A program made the position numbers and the translations under genes. Source: Clostridiales bacterium GWF2_38_85 (lineage in GTDB: Bacteria; Bacillota; Clostridia; Oscillospirales; CAG-382). From it: DNA of 32,417 nt. The notes under the pieces are model-generated. The model saw only the letters and a program-made list of their open reading frames with translations, was not told the DNA's origin and made no database searches. Numbering within the stretch: position 1 is the stretch's first letter; each line of letters starts with the position of its first letter. This document shows, one piece after another, positions 8,409 through 14,571 of the stretch. The DNA lies in contig MGOY01000015.1 in the NCBI GenBank assembly GCA_001797275.1, positions 1-32,417 on the forward strand, read 5' to 3'.

Positions 8409-8495
8409 ATGTTTTACATATCAGGCGTCATGAAATTAGATCGACTGGTTTGCTCCGCAATAAAGAATAACGACGAGACATTGTGCGGAGCTTAA
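8409..8495 (+). CDS. 28-codon leader peptide
   Basis: ATG at 8409 and TAA at 8493-8495 bound a 28-residue ORF starting MFYISGVMKLDRLVC and ending DETLCGA. It has a strong GAGGAG ribosome binding site nine bases upstream and follows closely on a good promoter. The ORF contains both arms of an 8-bp hairpin (8452-8459 with 8484-8491), so its translation would directly change folding of the leader RNA. It lies about 250 bases before an acetyltransferase gene, with a strong terminator between. It resembles leader peptides controlling resistance genes by attenuation, but I do not recognise the peptide. Confidence 0.6.
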   Translation: MFYISGVMKLDRLVCSAIKNNDETLCGA

Positions 8496-8645
8496 AAACA
8501 GAGTTATTCTCTGAATTCGTCGGTAATAACAGCATTATAAGTGTAGATTTTTGCTATGCTTTATTAAGTGTTGCCATTTACCGGCAATAAAGAATGTTTC
8601 CATTCTTATTAAGCTTTATAGGTCACGGATGTTTCGTCCGTGGCC
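8452..8645 (+). promoter_or_regulatory. Structured leader RNA with four hairpins
   Basis: Between the promoter and the GNAT terminator the leader can fold into several stems: GCTCCGCA (8452) with TGCGGAGC (8484), CGGTAA (8521) with TTACCG (~8578), AATAAAGAATG (8587) with CATTCTTATT (8601), and GGTCACGGA (8621) with TCCGTGGCC (8637). The string GCAATAAAGAAT occurs twice (8457 and 8584), once in the leader ORF and once in the third hairpin, so it could switch between pairing partners. This could be a ribosome-sensing attenuator or an unrecognised riboswitch; no known riboswitch signature (T-box, SAM, purine) was seen. Confidence 0.55.
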
Positions 8646-8671
8646 TTCTTGTTTGCATCGGAGCATGACAA

Positions 8672-8735
8672 ACGGTAAGGCCGTAATCCCCCGCAGGGAT
8701 TATACCTTACCGTAATTTTTATATTTTTTTTAACG
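8672..8735 (+). terminator. Strong intrinsic terminator inside the GNAT leader
   Basis: ACGGTAAGG (8672-8680) pairs perfectly with CCTTACCGT (8705-8713). Inside, GTAATCCC pairs with GGGATTAT around the loop CCGCA. The run AATTTTTATATTTTTTTT follows. The GNAT ribosome binding site comes immediately after, so this terminator must be bypassed for expression from the upstream promoter, which is the hallmark of transcriptional attenuation. Confidence 0.8.
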
Positions 8736-8747
8736 GAGGAATTAGAA

Positions 8748-9212
8748 ATGGATTATATTATAAAATACGTGAAAAACGAATATGAGCTTGAAAATATTCT
8801 CAACTTTGCCGAAAAGATATTCGGTTATCATGAAAATCAATTTAACCGCCAATACTGGTCACAACACATGAAAACTCATCCTGAGCTTTTGATTTATGCT
8901 GAATCAGATGGCGAAGTAATTGGCATAACACCTTCCCATCTCGAAAGCGACGGCAACATCACCATCGGTATTGTAGCCGTGGACGAAAGGTATAGAAAAA
9001 TCGGAATTGCACGAAAACTGATGTCTGAAGTGGAAAGACAGGCAAAGAAGCTCGATGTGCATTTACTTGCACTCGGTTCAGTAGAGAGTGCTGAGGGTTT
9101 CTATGAAAAAATCGGCTATACGGGGCAGCTGCTAATCCAATCCGAGATGCATTCGATAGATCAGCTTCTCGAGTTGAATCCGGGTTATCCGGTTGTTTAT
9201 ACAAATGTATAA
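8748..9212 (+). CDS. GNAT-family N-acetyltransferase
   Basis: A 154-residue single-domain GNAT enzyme. It has the beta4 strand ITIGIVAVDERYRKIGIARK (motif A, R-x-x-G-I-A acetyl-CoA loop), the alpha-3 helix LMSEVERQAKKL, and LGSVESAEGFYEKIGY, the motif B region with the Tyr often used as general acid. The length is normal for the family. GGAGG lies eight bases before the ATG. The gene sits behind a promoter, leader peptide and terminator, so its expression is conditional. Inducible acetyltransferases in Clostridia often modify drugs or toxic amines, but the acceptor here cannot be determined. Confidence 0.85.
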   Translation: MDYIIKYVKNEYELENILNFAEKIFGYHENQFNRQYWSQHMKTHPELLIYAESDGEVIGITPSHLESDGNITIGIVAVDERYRKIGIARKLMSEVERQAKKLDVHLLALGSVESAEGFYEKIGYTGQLLIQSEMHSIDQLLELNPGYPVVYTNV

Positions 9213-9276
9213 GACGGAAAAATCAATCAGCTCTGCTTAAAGCTTGACAAACCCGACCTTGAGTTGCAAAGGAGAT

Positions 9277-10029
9277 ATGAAAACACTCTTGAAAAATGTT
9301 ACACCCATACAATGTTCTGGAAGAAAATATGAAGAAAGATGTGATTTTGAAATGAAAGAAAAATACTTTTACATTGAATCCGAAAAAGCAAGGGAATTAT
9401 TATCTCAAGTTGAAAATATGAAAGCAGCGAAACGAGGTATTGACAGACATGCATACTTTATTGATGATTATGTAGTTTTGTCAACGCAAAGAATCAAACT
9501 AAGGAATGTTACAACGCGTGATGATAACCTAATTTATTTTGATGAATTGATAAAAATTCTTATGAGTTTACGGGAGCAAGGTATCGCGGTTATTCCTATT
9601 TTGGGCTATTGCTTTGAACCAGACAGCGAAAATGGAACCGGATATATATTTCAACTGCGGGCAAAAGGCGAAGAACTCTATGATGATGCAATTATGAAAA
9701 AATATTATGTCTGGACACAAAATAATCTTGACAATAAATATCTTCCAGGCGATATTGATGCGAAAGAATACATTATTTGCAGGACAAAATTTATATCCGA
9801 AGTACCACAAAAACACTTTGATAAATTCATAAGCGATATTATCACTTTAATTGATAATGATGTTTTGATTGACTTCATGGGAAAAAGCAATTTTTTCTAT
9901 GAAGATTCAGTAGGCTTTCAATTTATTGACATTGATTCACATACCGATTATAAGTATGGATTATCCGAATATAAACCTGACGGTAGATTAACCGATTCAA
10001 TGAACTGGCACAATGCTTCATCACAATAA
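9277..10029 (+). CDS. Kinase-like (phosphotransferase-fold) uncharacterised protein
   Basis: A 250-residue protein I do not recognise by name. The order of elements suggests a minimal protein-kinase-like or aminoglycoside-phosphotransferase-like fold. There is a strand pair around YFIDDYVVLSTQRIKL where the ATP-anchoring Lys would lie, a helix DELIKILMSLREQGIAVIPI, then PILGYCF and GYIFQLRAKGEELYDD as a hinge-like segment. Late in the chain come VLIDFMGKSNFFYEDSVG and FQFIDIDSHTDYK, the second resembling the metal-binding D of such folds. No canonical HxDxxxxN loop is visible, so it could be inactive or divergent. AAGGAG lies just before the ATG at 9277 with a short gap; TTG at 9244 or ATG at 9352 are alternatives. 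It lies 64 bases after the GNAT gene and may be co-transcribed with it. Confidence 0.5.
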   Translation: MKTLLKNVTPIQCSGRKYEERCDFEMKEKYFYIESEKARELLSQVENMKAAKRGIDRHAYFIDDYVVLSTQRIKLRNVTTRDDNLIYFDELIKILMSLREQGIAVIPILGYCFEPDSENGTGYIFQLRAKGEELYDDAIMKKYYVWTQNNLDNKYLPGDIDAKEYIICRTKFISEVPQKHFDKFISDIITLIDNDVLIDFMGKSNFFYEDSVGFQFIDIDSHTDYKYGLSEYKPDGRLTDSMNWHNASSQ

Positions 10030-10130
10030 TCTCCAAATAAAACCCACCGTGCCTCTAAGAATATAATAATTTTTCTTGCCACACTTCTTTGTGTGTCTGC
10101 GGGATTCCATGAAACTCCGAATACAGGATA

Positions 10131-10463
10131 TTAATTCCCACAAATAACATCCTTTCTTTGCTTTTTTAAACTTAAATGTAATATAAAAATGAGAAAAACA
10201 ATGTAAATGGCAGATATAATATAAAGCAGGTAATTTATATTATTTGCTTGAATACCATAAATATCTCCAAAGTTTTTTAACCTAAAGTAATAATCTATAC
10301 CATTTTCTTTAGCAAAATAGAATAAAACCATACCATAAAATAATACAATTCCAGAAGAAATTCCAGAGCCAATACTTAATATTACTTTATGAGATAAATG
10401 CATATCGACAAAAATTAAAAACACTAATGATACATATATCATTGTAAATCCAACACAAAGCAC
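10131..10463 (-). CDS. Small membrane protein, probably truncated
   Basis: A 110-residue hydrophobic protein with three likely membrane segments: FTMIYVSLVFLIFV, then SSGIVLFYGMVLFYFA, then NYLLYIISAIYIVFLIFILH, and a basic tail KKQRKD. The frame remains open upstream of the GTG at 10463, through KRIKLTETVLCV, with no good ribosome binding site, and it collides with the plus-strand gene at 10488. It is therefore likely the C-terminal part of a longer integral membrane protein. No family could be assigned. It is AT-rich like the other accessory genes. Confidence 0.4.
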   Translation of the reverse strand: MLCVGFTMIYVSLVFLIFVDMHLSHKVILSIGSGISSGIVLFYGMVLFYFAKENGIDYYFRLKNFGDIYGIQANNINYLLYIISAIYIVFLIFILHLSLKKQRKDVICGN

Positions 10464-10487
10464 TGTCTCGGTGAGCTTAATGCGTTT

Positions 10488-10999
10488 TTGGAGCTGATGA
10501 TGGAATATAATATTACAGAATTCTTCATCGGAGGAATATCACCTGAGGGATGCGGATATGAGCTTGAGAACGAACGTTTGGAACAAACTGATTTACCTTT
10601 TATACCAAACGAAATGATATCGCTCAGCAGAGATGGTATCGAAATGCTGGGATATCCGGAGTGTTGCCTACTTGATAATTTGTTATATGATGATAATCCT
10701 CCAAATATCAGTGCGAGTTTCCCCTGCGTTTTAGTTGACGCGGATTACAATGTCTACCCGAATATTGCAGAACCCACCGAGTGGTGGAAATTGGGCAATC
10801 TCAAGACCGACGGTATTGACATGGTCATGAATGCTATTGCGACAGCTTAACGCCCGGAATGAAAGCTAATAAAACAATACCTATATCAGAACTTGCGCGG
10901 TGTTACGGTAACCCCAGTAGTATGAAATTATACGATATGAACGACCTCATCTGCCGCTTTATGCACCAGTGGGGAGTTAATCAGAATACCAAACTATAA
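10488..10999 (+). pseudogene. Radical-SAM/SPASM-like protein fragment, frameshifted
   Basis: The first 120 residues include YPECCLLDNLLYDD, PCVLVDADYNVYPN and WWKLGNLKTDGID. These resemble the C-terminal end of radical-SAM proteins, where a D-x-D-G-x-V-Y-P strand is followed by L-G-N-L. The frame stops at 10850. A second frame continues directly with LTPGMKANKTIPISELARCY and MNDLICRFMHQWG to a stop at 10999, so one frameshift near 10840 separates two parts of the same protein. The radical-SAM CxxxCxxC domain is absent, so the 5' part is lost unless the ATG at 10497/10500 (GGAG upstream) now serves as start. Family assignment is moderate at best. Confidence 0.45.
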
Positions 11000-11090
11000 A
11001 TCATTTATAAAATGCTATATATAGGAAGAGGTGATTACGCATCCTCCTCACTCAATACCGCTTGATATATTATAATTAGCTGTTCATACC

Positions 11091-11710
11091 CTACAACGCA
11101 TCATATGGCAAAATCTCATCAATATACCACTCTCGCTTCACTTTCACCATCCCATGGAACTGCTTGTATACCTCCCATTGGTCGAGCAGATGGCCCAGCG
11201 GCATCAGCCAGACCTCTTGCTCAGACCGATGGAGTAGTGATACACCATAAAAAATAAGCCGAGCAAATAGTTCATAATCAGAAAGGGCAGATTTTGACTC
11301 TGCCCTTACGAGTTTTTTGATTTGATGCTGTTCTCGCTCTCGATGTTTCGTTTTGTGCCTTTGAGCATCGATTCTGTGATAGCGTTTTTGTATTCGGATA
11401 ACTCAAGCGGCGAGGTGAGTAACTCAACTACCTCTTCGGTAAGCAGCTCATGCTTGTCATCCTGGTTGTGTAGGTTGTGTATAAGAATACTCTGGTTGGC
11501 AAGTAGGGTAATCAACCAAATAATCTCGTCCAGTGCTAACTCGAAATTCTCAGACTTCATAAGCTTGTCACCAAGATTGGATAAACCACCATATCTGGTG
11601 GATATCTCTTTTGTAGCTCTCGTCGTAAGTATAAGCTCATATTCCTGGCCACCGATTATTATCTTTGAACCTCTGTCGGAGATCGTTGGTAATATGTTGT
11701 TGTTATTCAT
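11091..11710 (-). CDS. Phage tail assembly chaperone GT (frameshift product)
   Basis: Slippage at 11318-11312 joins the 134-codon upstream frame to a downstream frame that begins LVRAESKSALSDYELFARLI and ends VKREWYIDEILPYDAL, stopping at 11091. The downstream segment matches the T domain seen in Clostridia siphophages, with a W-x-x-x-P-x-G-x-L-x-D-x-W-E/L-x-x-K-Q-F core (here WLMPLGHLLDQWEVYKQF). In lambda-like assembly, G coats the tape measure and T recruits tail-tube subunits. The GT fusion is made at a few percent of G. Unlike its neighbours, this gene pair appears intact. Confidence 0.75.
11285..11318 (-). promoter_or_regulatory. Programmed -1 ribosomal frameshift signal
   Basis: On the minus strand the heptamer A AAA AAC (11318-11312) sits in the correct phase (TCA AAA AAC) near the 3' end of the chaperone gene. 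After six bases (TCG TAA) comes a perfect 7-bp hairpin, GGGCAGA/TCTGCCC with a 7-base loop (11305-11285). Slippery site, spacer and stem-loop are all present, and the -1 frame runs open for a further 70 or so codons of conserved-looking sequence. Confidence 0.85.
11306..11710 (-). CDS. Phage tail assembly chaperone G
   Basis: The unshifted 134-residue product starts MNNNNILPTISDRGSKIIIG and contains YELILTTRATKEISTRYGGL, a segment typical of the tail chaperones that follow phi13-type major tail proteins. It ends in a basic tail (NSIKSKNS) at the frameshift site. The ATG at 11710 has GGAGG 13 bases upstream, which is long. It lies directly downstream of the major tail protein gene, its usual position. 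The tape measure gene that should follow is displaced by about 3 kb of inserted accessory genes. Confidence 0.75.
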   Translation of the reverse strand: MNNNNILPTISDRGSKIIIGGQEYELILTTRATKEISTRYGGLSNLGDKLMKSENFELALDEIIWLITLLANQSILIHNLHNQDDKHELLTEEVVELLTSPLELSEYKNAITESMLKGTKRNIESENSIKSKNS

Positions 11711-11730
11711 ATAAAATGTTTATCCTCCAT

Positions 11731-12320
11731 TACGGACTAACTGTAAAAGTCGGCTCGTACACTTGGGTGTACCAGCCTGTGATAACACTTGCAGGGACAC
11801 CGGTATCATCTTCGTTCACTTCTGACTTCCATGGATGCTTGTTGTTGGTGTCAGGCTTGTTCCTTCTCATAACCGTTCCTTCTATTGTGGGTGTCGAGAA
11901 GTTTATCGCGTCACCCTTTGTCTGAAGGTTTGTTGCAGGGACACCGAATATAATCCTGTACAGCTAAAAGTATCTGTACCTGCCGTTCGACTTCAGTGCT
12001 CTGAACCCTATAGCTACGGGTGAGCCTGTGTCCTCGCTTCCTGAGATAACAACCCCGTTGACATCTATCTCAGCACCAGTAAGGTCCTTTGCTGCTGCTG
12101 TTCCTATATCTGCTATACCGAGTGAGAGCGTACCTTTCTTGAACTCCTTTACAACCTCAGCAGGTGCGTTATCTGCATACAGTGTTGCTTCAGCCAGTTC
12201 AACAGACAGATCCGCTTGTATTGCTTTCGCAAGAGCTACAGGAGTATCATAGGTTTCATCACCGCTTGAGTCCTCTGTTATCTTAGCGTAAAAAAGCTTG
12301 TCGAGCCCTATCAGTGCCAT
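11731..12320 (-). pseudogene. Phage major tail protein (phi13 family), amber-interrupted
   Basis: The first 118 codons encode MALIGLDKLFYAKITEDSSG through KSNGRYRYF, typical of the phi13/TP901-1-like major tail tube protein, including LAKAIQADLS and LSLGIADIGTAAAKDLTGAE. A TAG then interrupts the frame, which continues uninterrupted as LYRIIFGVPATNLQTKGD, STPTIEGTVMRRNK and DTGVPASVITGWYTQVYEP to a TAA at 11731. Homologues have Trp where the TAG is (YRYxWLYR), so a TGG to TAG change is the likely event. Intact length would be about 195 residues, normal for the family. GGAGG lies eight bases before the ATG. Confidence 0.8.
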
Positions 12321-12333
12321 TTATTTATCCTCC

Positions 12334-12669
12334 TCAAGTTATATCCTCGCAGGTAGCGACATCAATAGCATAATGGTGGTACCCAGTATCGTCTTCATGT
12401 CCTATATACCTGCGGTCTGTTATTGTTATATCTGCTGTCAACAGCAGCTGTGTTATCTGGTTCCTTATCTTTATGTAGTTGCCTTTATCATACAAGGAGA
12501 GCCGAGCTTCCTGTATCTCCTTTTCAGGTTTGTTATCTGCGTACAACTCAAGTGTATCTGTAAGCGGTGTTATAACAATATATCTATCAGGAGCTTTACC
12601 TGTAAACAAACCTGTTTCAACAGGCAGTATTGGTGTAAGCAGTGTATTCAGTCTTTCGAGTAAGCTCAC
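12334..12669 (-). CDS. Phage tail completion/terminator-like protein
   Basis: A 111-residue protein, MSLLERLNTLLTPILPVETG followed by PDRYIVITPL and ADITITDRRYIGHEDDTGYH. Position (after the gp10-like gene, before the major tail protein), length and the Y-I-V-I-T-P strand match the small tail-completion proteins of siphophages with phi13-type tails. The GTG start at 12669 overlaps the TGA of the upstream gene by four bases (GTGA), showing translational coupling in the phage operon. Confidence 0.6.
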   Translation of the reverse strand: MSLLERLNTLLTPILPVETGLFTGKAPDRYIVITPLTDTLELYADNKPEKEIQEARLSLYDKGNYIKIRNQITQLLLTADITITDRRYIGHEDDTGYHHYAIDVATCEDIT

Positions 12670-12870
12670 AGCTTTTTGACCTCCTCCTCAAGCTTTTTTT
12701 GCATAGCTTCTATACATGGTTTCCTGCTTGTTCGTTTTGCCGGCTGCATAAACGGCTTTGGTTGCTGTCCATGCTTGCCATACTCCAGGACACCGGCTAT
12801 AAGTGAGTTACTCTTGCCGTCGCTTCTTTTATCTGAGAACCCCACCTTTACATTAAAATTCCCGTTCTTA
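12666..12870 (-). pseudogene. HK97 gp10-like head-tail joining protein, N-terminus deleted
   Basis: The remaining ~68 residues, with VKVGFSDKRSDGKSNSLIAG and EYGKHGQQPKPFMQPA, form the C-terminal half of an HK97 gp10-like protein (normally ~125-140 residues). The N-terminal half is missing. Immediately upstream the same frame reads FGLRWLLRRFN, which belongs to the IS3 transposase OrfB, so an IS insertion followed by a deletion joined the two. There is no proper start codon; the TTG at 12884 lies within IS sequence. Confidence 0.65.
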
Positions 12871-13290
12871 TTAAATCTTCTCAAAAGCCACCTTAATCCG
12901 AAATGTTTGTGATTGTCTTGAATAAATCGATAAACCTCTAATCGATTTTCTTCGCGAAAAACGCCGCTGCTTTTTTTAAGAATTCGTTCTCCTTTTTAGC
13001 TTCATCAAGTTGTTTACGGAGCTTGCAGTTTTCTTCCATTAAATCATATTCTTCTTTTGTTTTTGGGTTTAATTGGCATTCTTCGCGGTAAAGGCTTACC
13101 CAATTTGATCTGCTTGCGTGGCATAGCCCATATTCACTGGCTAAACTTTTGATTGTTCATCCTTTTTCTAAGTGAAGTCGAACTATTCTTTCTTTGAATT
13201 ATTTTTCGTATTGTTGCATTTTTTCTTTCCTCTTTCCTTCTATAGTTATTATTCTACATTAGGTCAAGGTGTTATAACTTTATTATACCA
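12870..13290 (-). mobile_element. Truncated IS3-family element (left end, orfA, start of orfB)
   Basis: The element's left terminus is at 13290 (minus-strand TGGTATAATAAAGTTATAAC), followed by its promoter (TTGACC, 17 bases, TATAGA), orfA, and the first ~30 codons of orfB (RFIQDNHKHFGLRWLLRRFN). The rest of orfB and the right end are gone. The same terminus occurs at 32330 with the same following bases apart from a few changes, which fixes the boundary. The element interrupts one phage gene at 13290 and abuts a beheaded gp10-like gene at ~12870, so it likely mediated an adjacent deletion of phage DNA. Confidence 0.75.
12938..13219 (-). pseudogene. IS3-family transposase OrfA with two nonsense codons
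   Basis: From the ATG at 13219 the frame reads MQQYEK, TAA, FKERIVRLHLEKG, TGA, TIKSLASEYGLCHASRSNWV, then a leucine-zipper-like helix with EENCKLRKQLDEAKKENEFL and KKAAAFFAKKID before a TAG at 12938. This is a helix-turn-helix OrfA of 93 codons with stops at codons 7 and 21. The copy at 32399 begins MQQYEK followed by a codon starting with G, consistent with GAA to TAA here. The element is dead. Confidence 0.75.
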
Positions 13291-13755
13291 CAACAACTCA
13301 AGCTTTGTATTGGGTGACACAAGTGAACGATACCTGCGGAGCAGTATGCCTTTTTCATTAATAAAGCTGAATGAAGCGCTTGATACCGGACTGTCTTTTG
13401 AATAAGTAATATTACCCTCATTAAACGTCCTGGATATATCTGTTGGTAACATATACATAACAAAACGGTGGTCACTGCCACCGTTTGTTTCGCTCTCTGC
13501 GCTCCAGAACCCGTATACTCCGTAATGAGATACCTTCTTAAGGCTCGGGCAAGACACCCCGTCATCCGGAGACAACCGCTTTTTCTCTTTCCATACCAAT
13601 GAATCATACAATCCATATGACGGAGCAACTGAACGTCCTTTGGACCATGCTGAATCATCAGTATATATAATGGTAAAGGAATTATCCATCATATGTACCG
13701 CTTGCGGTGAACAGCCTTCTCCGACTTCGGATGTGTATTCGAATTCGAGTATCAT
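13291..13755 (-). pseudogene. Phage tail/baseplate protein truncated by IS insertion
   Basis: About 155 residues beginning MILEFEYTSEVGEG remain, with DDGVSCPSLKKVSHYGVYGF and DSPVSSASFSFINEKGILLR. The latter resembles beta-rich segments of baseplate or tail-endopeptidase proteins (V-S-S-A-S-x-x-x-x-N-x-x-x-x-L). GAGG lies upstream of the ATG at 13755 with a suitable gap. The coding sequence ends at the IS terminus at 13290, and the last ~9 residues of the frame are IS-encoded. If it is a baseplate protein it should lie downstream of the tape measure, so its position upstream of the head-tail gene points to rearrangement. Confidence 0.5.
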
Positions 13756-13896
13756 AAAATATACCTCATTGCATAATTATAAAAGATACGATGTTATTAA
13801 TAATATTTTTCATATAATCATAATATTACATTTAATACACAATTATATAATTTTCTTCAATTAATTTTAAAAAAATTAAAAAATTCAATATAACTA

Positions 13897-13925
13897 TTGA
13901 CAAATCTGAAAATGTACTATACAAT
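13897..13925 (+). promoter_or_regulatory. Promoter candidate reading toward the GH20 locus
   Basis: TTGACA (13897-13902) and TACAAT (13920-13925) with 17 bases between them. It lies 650 bases before the first GH20 gene, beyond an IS30 remnant. No closer equally good promoter was seen, so it may drive the operon through a long leader, or be a relic. Confidence 0.5.
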
Positions 13926-14089
13926 GCAATTGAGTTCAAATAAACTTTTAAAAATTATAAATATTTAATTAACCTAAATAATAAATTAAATAGATTTTAT
14001 ATTATATAATGAAATAACTTATATATTAGACAACATTCGATTAAATATAATATTATTATTTATCACCACCATATTAACATATTTGAACG

Positions 14090-14455
14090 TGTGATATTGA
14101 AGCATTACACAAAATTGGTTACAACACACGAGAAATTGGAAAGAAAATTGGATGTCATCGTTCGGCTATTGCAAGTGAATACATCATAGAAAACACGATA
14201 ATAGTTATTATTTGAATCAATATGGTCGCCTGAGGTAATATCTCACATTATAATCGTGGTAAAAGTCAGTTTTATAAACAATCTATTTATGGCAGTAAAG
14301 GAAAATTATCTTAAGGTCATTTAAAGGTACTTCGAAAAAATTGAAAAAGCCGAAAGCCTTCAAAACAAGGTACTTTTGTTCATAATATTTGTCGTTGTGA
14401 GCCGGATACAGTTATGTCAAGTCAAGGGAAAATCAACTAGCACCTCTGCTTTCTA
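14090..14455 (+). pseudogene. Heavily degraded IS30-family transposase
   Basis: In the otherwise gene-free 13.76-14.57 kb stretch, one frame reads DIEALHKIGYNTREIGKKIG followed by CHRSAIASE, the helix-turn-helix of IS30 transposases (L-x-x-x-G-x-S-x-R-x-I-A-x-x-L-G-x-x-x-S-T-I). About 250 bases later another frame reads EPDTVMSSQGK, resembling the W-E-x-D-T-V-x-S-S-R-G-K start of the DDE catalytic domain. Stops and frameshifts separate these pieces. The remaining 800 bases are very AT-rich with no other recognisable content. Confidence 0.5.
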
Positions 14456-14571
14456 ATCTACGGCTTATTAACAAAAAACTAATCCATAAAACAACAATTA
14501 ATGTTAAATATATTTTTATATATTTAATAAAGTCAAATAATAAATTAATATTAGGGAGAGAATAGTTAGTT

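Noticed and set aside
1501-12000. Amber (TAG) recoding, because two genes show TAG where Trp is expected (major tail protein and the YHGS tail).
   Set aside because: Only two cases, both single TGG to TAG changes in genes or regions with other damage; other phage genes and the host-like genes end or read normally, and frameshifts and TAA/TGA stops also occur. Ordinary pseudogene decay explains it.
1-13290. An integron-like cassette array as an explanation for the string of unrelated accessory genes.
   Set aside because: No repeated attC-like palindromes between the genes, no integron integrase, and genes point both ways.
13757-14571. A hidden regulatory RNA or small gene in the AT-rich gap before the first GH20 gene.
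   Set aside because: Apart from a promoter candidate and IS30 relic fragments, no ORF with a ribosome binding site or stable hairpin with a T-run was found.
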